Assembly: GCF_030580655.1 (NCBI RefSeq)
Contig: NZ_JAUQTB010000002.1
Location: forward strand, 372,001-436,000
Direction of reading: 5' to 3'
From: Paenibacillus lacisoli
GTDB lineage: Bacteria; Bacillota; Bacilli; Paenibacillales; Paenibacillaceae
DNA length: 64,000 nucleotides
Positions 60,431 to 64,000 of this stretch are shown piece by piece. The notes under the pieces are model-generated. The model had not been told where the DNA came from and searched no databases. It saw only the letters and a program-made list of their open reading frames with translations. A program made the translations under genes and the position numbers. The number at the start of each line of letters is the position of its first letter. Within the stretch, counting starts at the first letter, position 1.

Positions 60431-60542
60431 AATTTCCACCTCTGTTTAAATAATTGATTTGTTGCGGGAAGTAAAAAACCATGGTACAGTAACTAAGGTC
60501 TTTTAAGCCACAGTCTATACAAATCTGCCTCATAAATCAATA

Positions 60543-60564
60543 AGAGGCCCCCGCAGGTGCCTCT
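60543..60564 (-). terminator. Terminator of the ArAE-like gene
   Basis: Stem AGAGGC / GCCTCT with partial inner pairing; the T tract is weak (TTATTG), so moderate confidence. Confidence 0.55.
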
Positions 60565-60585
60565 ACATTAATAATTACCAACCAT

Positions 60586-61644
60586 TCAACGCCTCAGCCA
60601 GGCAGCCAGCCCCTCGCCCTCTTTGGACGCATCTCCCCGGTGTATGTGATCTGCCAACCGGCTTAACCTCCCAAGCTGATGCCCGTAATCATAGATGGCA
60701 GACACGACGATGGCCAGGCGCAGAACACCTTCGCGGTCCTTATCATAACGGCTGATGGCCTCCTGCATAAAGCGGTCATTTTCAGCCTCCATCATTTCCG
60801 TCTCATCATCATTAGGCTTCAGCTTATCCTCAAATTTCAGAAGCACATGCTCATGGAATTTAATTAGCCGCTCCATATGCTGGTCAAAGAACCGGTCGGT
60901 TCCTAATGGCCTTTCCGCCTGGAAATAATGACGCTCTACCGCATCAAGAACTTCATAGCCCTTTTGCAGACTGCTGAGCATCTGTTTATAAACAACCATC
61001 TGCCGGGTTTCACTAAAGCGCGGACGCTTCAACTTCTTCTGCTCTTCCTCGAACAGATTGTACTTGTCGCCAAGTCCCTTGATGGAGCTTCCCAGGCCGC
61101 TTTTCTCATCACGGAACACACTTTCCTTGATCTCATCCGAGATAGCGGTCCGCAGCAGCAGTGACATCCGGTTAAACACCGTCTGGATTTGCTTCACGAA
61201 CTGAACTTTCGGTTTCGGAGGGAATACCGTAACATTAATAATAAATGCAGATACAATACCAATTAACGTCAGCAAAAATCGAGTCACCGCAAACTGCCAA
61301 TCGCCCGCTGCCTCCATAATTGAAACTACCGTTACGAGTGTCAGTCCGACCGTATCTCCCATCTTCAGGCGCAGACACAGCATCAGCACCAGCACACAGA
61401 CCAGACCGACGGCGATCGGCTGATTACCGAAAACCATGCCTCCAAGCAGTGCCATGATCGCTCCCAGCGTACTCGTCTGCAGCTGGTCCAAAAAATATCT
61501 CCATGACCTGTAAATCGAAGGCTGCAGCGCAAAAATAGCTGCGATTGCGGCCCCTACAGGCGATTTTGTGTCGAGCAGCATGCTCAGAAATAGTGCCAGC
61601 GTGACAGCAATTCCCGTTTTTAGCACCCGAGCTCCAAAAGCCAA
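60586..61644 (-). CDS. Aromatic acid exporter (ArAE/FUSC-like) family protein
   Basis: 352 aa: the N-terminal half holds six hydrophobic segments of the ArAE_1 type (RVLKTGIAVTLALFLSMLLD, AIFALQPSIYRSWRYFLDQL, GDTVGLTLVTVVSIME), the C-terminal half (about 150-352) is a helical cytoplasmic region rich in Lys and Glu. Relatives export aromatic carboxylates or control membrane stress; the substrate here is unknown. I prefer TTG 61644, six bases after AGGGG, over ATG 61659, which overlaps that site. Confidence 0.85.
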   Translation of the reverse strand: MAFGARVLKTGIAVTLALFLSMLLDTKSPVGAAIAAIFALQPSIYRSWRYFLDQLQTSTLGAIMALLGGMVFGNQPIAVGLVCVLVLMLCLRLKMGDTVGLTLVTVVSIMEAAGDWQFAVTRFLLTLIGIVSAFIINVTVFPPKPKVQFVKQIQTVFNRMSLLLRTAISDEIKESVFRDEKSGLGSSIKGLGDKYNLFEEEQKKLKRPRFSETRQMVVYKQMLSSLQKGYEVLDAVERHYFQAERPLGTDRFFDQHMERLIKFHEHVLLKFEDKLKPNDDETEMMEAENDRFMQEAISRYDKDREGVLRLAIVVSAIYDYGHQLGRLSRLADHIHRGDASKEGEGLAAWLRR

Positions 61645-61811
61645 AATAATCCCCTCCATACAAACGACATTCCCGTAATTACCAATTACATTTCAAGGTA
61701 CATTTCATTCTATTCCAAAAAGTCACACCGAATTAATATATACGAAAACGGGTGGTAAAGTCCATTCCCTTATTATTACCCACGATCCTGATTTTGCTTC
61801 GGACAGCAAGA

Positions 61812-61848
61812 AGGCACTCTGCGGCGGCTGGCAGCCGGCAGAGTGCCT
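61812..61848 (-). terminator. Terminator of the malic enzyme gene
   Basis: Stem AGGCACTCTGC / GCAGAGTGCCT with a further GGCTG-type inner pairing; T tract short (TTCTTG). Confidence 0.65.
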
Positions 61849-61891
61849 CAATGAAAGAACATTATATGCTTAATACCCTGCTGTCATGAAG

Positions 61892-63319
61892 TTATTCAAA
61901 ATCCTTCTCTTTCGGAATTCTTCGTGCCACTCCTGTGGCGATCGCCGCCTGAATAACCTGCTTGCGGATGGAAGAGACGATACGCTCGTTAAACACACTC
62001 GGAATAATGTAGAATTTGTTGCGTTCCTCATCACTAATGACCGATGCAATCGCATTCGCAGCAGCCAGCTTCATCGGCTCATTAATTTCGGTAGCCCGGC
62101 AGTCCAGCACCGCACGGAACATTCCCGGAAAGCAGAGCACGTTATTGATCTGGTTCGGATAGTCAGAACGCCCTGTCGCCATCACGGCTACCAGATCTTC
62201 GACTTCAGCCGGCATAATCTCCGGCACCGGATTTGCCATTGCGAATACGATCGGGTCCTTGGCCATCTTCTCCACATCGCTGCGCTTAAGAACCCCGCCC
62301 TTGGATACGCCGATGAAAACGTCTGCGCCGGCGATGACATCCTGCAGGGAACCTGTCTCCATATTCGGATTCGTCATAGCTGCATACTGCTGCCAGACCG
62401 GGTTATCATAGAGGTTGGTCCGAACCAGGGCTCCCTCTCTATCAACACCGATTACGTTCCGTGCACCGGCAGAAAGCAGGATCCGGCTGCAGGCCACACC
62501 TGCCGCGCCGATTCCGCAGACCACAATTTTGAGGTCCTCAATCTGCTTATCCACCAGCTTCAAAGCGCTGATCAGACTCGCGTACAGTACAACAGCAGTT
62601 CCGTGCTGATCATCGTGAAAGACGGGGATATCCAGCTCTTCATTCAGCCTGCGCTCAATCTCAAAACAGCGCGGAGAAGAGATATCCTCCAGATTAATGC
62701 CGCCGAAGGCAGGTGCGATCGCTTTGACCGTGCGGATAATCTCTTCCGTGTCCTGTGTCTCAAGACAGATCGGAAAAGCGTCCACTTCAGCGAACTGTTT
62801 GAACAGCATCGCTTTTCCCTCCATGACCGGCATGGCTGCATGCGGCCCGATATTACCAAGGCCAAGCACAGCCGAGCCATCGGACACGACAGCTACAGTG
62901 TTCCGCTTGATCGTCAATGAATAGGCCTTCTGCGGCTCCTCCGCAATAGCATGACATACGCGGGCCACATCAGGTGTATAGACACGGGACAGATCCTCCC
63001 GGTTGGAGATACGTGTCTTGGGAGTTACTTCAATCTTGCCGCCGAGGTGCAGCAGGAACGTACGGTCCGATACATTAATGACCGTGACACCTGGCAGCTC
63101 GGTCACTGCTTCCACGATACGGCGGTTATCCGCTGCATCCGTCATGGCTACCGTCAAGTCGCGAGTACTTGATTCCCGGCTCGCAGAAATAACGTCAATG
63201 GCTACAATGTCGCCTCCAGCTTCCGCTATGGCTCCTGCCACATCTCCAAAATGCACCTCGGTCGTTCTCATTTCCAAACGCAATATAATGCTGTTACCTT
63301 CCATCTGTCTCTGGCCCAT
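61892..63319 (-). CDS. NAD(P)-dependent malic enzyme with N-terminal ACT domain
   Basis: 475 aa. An ACT regulatory domain occupies about residues 10-85 (VAGAIAEAGGDIVAIDVI), then the malic enzyme catalytic part: RVYTPDVARVCHAI, SDGSAVLGLGNIGPHAAMPVMEGKAMLF with the family Gly motif, Lys and Asp of VFHDDQHGTA, and the Rossmann NAD site VVCGIGAAGVACSRILL. It decarboxylates malate to pyruvate, linking the citrate cycle to glycolysis; the ACT domain suggests allosteric control by a small ligand. ATG 63319 has GGGAGG nine bases upstream. Confidence 0.95.
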   Translation of the reverse strand: MGQRQMEGNSIILRLEMRTTEVHFGDVAGAIAEAGGDIVAIDVISASRESSTRDLTVAMTDAADNRRIVEAVTELPGVTVINVSDRTFLLHLGGKIEVTPKTRISNREDLSRVYTPDVARVCHAIAEEPQKAYSLTIKRNTVAVVSDGSAVLGLGNIGPHAAMPVMEGKAMLFKQFAEVDAFPICLETQDTEEIIRTVKAIAPAFGGINLEDISSPRCFEIERRLNEELDIPVFHDDQHGTAVVLYASLISALKLVDKQIEDLKIVVCGIGAAGVACSRILLSAGARNVIGVDREGALVRTNLYDNPVWQQYAAMTNPNMETGSLQDVIAGADVFIGVSKGGVLKRSDVEKMAKDPIVFAMANPVPEIMPAEVEDLVAVMATGRSDYPNQINNVLCFPGMFRAVLDCRATEINEPMKLAAANAIASVISDEERNKFYIIPSVFNERIVSSIRKQVIQAAIATGVARRIPKEKDFE

Positions 63320-63596
63320 ATCCTAGCGCCTCCCTGAACAATGGTGATGAGTTACGGCAGTCCATCTTTTTGATTCGCCCCGAAGTAAGCGGTTTCCTTT
63401 TTTCCTGACAAAAAAACCGAACATCGCGATCTATGTAAAAACTGACCCTTACATGCATAGCCCGCACTTCATACTGCTACATATGATAAAGAAACCGCCA
63501 CTGAACTGCCTATTTTTACATAACACTTGAAATGGGAGAACAGAGGGCTGTCATACTGATCATAATAGATCATGGCAGCAGAAGGAGGAGAAGCTG

Positions 63597-64000
63597 ATGC
63601 TGAGAGTGGCACTGTTTACCGATACCTATACACCCGATGTGAACGGGGCAGCCTTGACTTTGGAACGCTGGGTTAACTATTTGAAGGATGCCGGCATTCC
63701 CTGCATCGTTTTTGCGCCGGAAGGCGATCGGCATGAACCACGCAGACCGGATATCGAACGCTTCTTCAGTATTCCCTTTATCTTTTATAAAGAATGCAAG
63801 CTGGCCATTCCGAATATCCGCCATATCAATGAGCGGCTGAAGGAATTTGGTCCGACACTGATTCATGTGGCTACCCCTTTTAACCTCGGTCTGTATGGGG
63901 CCTCGTATGCAAGCAAAAATCACCTTCCGCTGGTTGCATCTTATCACACCCATTTTGACCGTTACCTGAATTATTATCATTTAAAATGGATGACGCCAAC
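63597..64000 (+). CDS. Glycosyltransferase family 4 protein (3' end cut by window edge)
   Basis: The first 134 residues of a GT4 (GT-B fold) glycosyltransferase: MLRVALFTDTYTPDVNG at the start (dinucleotide-fold entry), LIHVATPFNLGLYGA and the conserved HTHFDRYLNYY that contacts the acceptor. The pattern matches the MgtA/SqdX/PimB-like group that adds hexoses to diacylglycerol or phospholipids. ATG 63597 follows AAGGAGGAG. No C-terminal E-x7-E motif can be checked because the window ends. Confidence 0.92.
   Translation, partial: MLRVALFTDTYTPDVNGAALTLERWVNYLKDAGIPCIVFAPEGDRHEPRRPDIERFFSIPFIFYKECKLAIPNIRHINERLKEFGPTLIHVATPFNLGLYGASYASKNHLPLVASYHTHFDRYLNYYHLKWMTP

Noticed and set aside
61886-62920. 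A 344-residue plus-strand open frame opposite malic enzyme
   Set aside because: Antisense shadow of a highly conserved enzyme gene; no start signal.

Overview
The window is chromosomal DNA of a Bacillota bacterium, most likely a Paenibacillus. This rests on the gene order of the ylb cluster (rsmD, coaD, ylbJ, sepM/ylbL, tmcAL/ylbM, yceD/ylbN, rpmF, then fapR-plsX), on strong AGGAGG ribosome sites with frequent GTG and TTG starts, on sporulation-related genes (ylbJ, a YjcZ-type peptide), and on the dense mix of glycosidases, AraC, MarR, GntR and WYL regulators and MFS/ABC transporters typical of that genus. I see no rRNA, tRNA, CRISPR array, prophage or insertion sequence. Both ends cut genes: plsX at the left and a GT4 glycosyltransferase at the right.

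Region 1-7.5 kb is conserved housekeeping: fatty-acid regulation (fapR-plsX with a clear FapR operator), ribosomal protein L32 with YceD, tRNA-Met modification (TmcAL), a PDZ-Lon type protease (SepM/YlbL), sporulation membrane protein YlbJ, and the rsmD-coaD pair. A long structured, gene-free stretch follows (7.5-8.2 kb), probably an RNA element.

Region 8-16 kb is accessory: a Crp/Fnr regulator, zinc-ribbon and GNAT proteins, signal peptidase I, a CPBP protease driven by a textbook MerR-type promoter next to its divergent MerR gene, a frameshifted DsbA-like gene, and two tiny membrane peptides. Region 14.7-23.9 kb is sugar metabolism: an SMP-30 lactonase, an AraC regulator divergent from a GH42 beta-galactosidase, a WYL regulator / AlkZ-related / terpenoid-cyclase-fold operon, and a GH13 oligo-1,6-glucosidase.

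Region 24-38 kb holds a TPR membrane protein, a small-molecule kinase, an SGNH hydrolase, a MarR-MMPL exporter operon, a GntR-DUF1648 operon, GNAT, nucleotidyltransferase and Nudix genes, a three-gene ABC-2 exporter, and an MFS carrier. At 38.2-41.1 kb a cobalamin-binding protein with CarH-like photoreceptor residues is co-transcribed with a hybrid histidine kinase that has no sensor domain of its own. This is the most interesting unit in the window: a likely B12-based (light or redox) input feeding a phosphorelay.

Region 41-64 kb returns to central metabolism and mixed functions: MarR, VanZ and rpiA, GNAT, macrodomain, TraX, CcpN divergent from a transaldolase with a CcpN-box-like sequence, a MarR-MFS operon, another MFS carrier, a chemoreceptor, a GH31 alpha-xylosidase with AraC-type direct repeats, two NfrA-type flavin reductases either side of an AraC gene and helD, a probable small RNA at 59.5 kb, an aromatic-acid-exporter-like protein, malic enzyme, and the start of a glycosyltransferase. 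Nearly every transcription unit ends in a recognisable intrinsic terminator.
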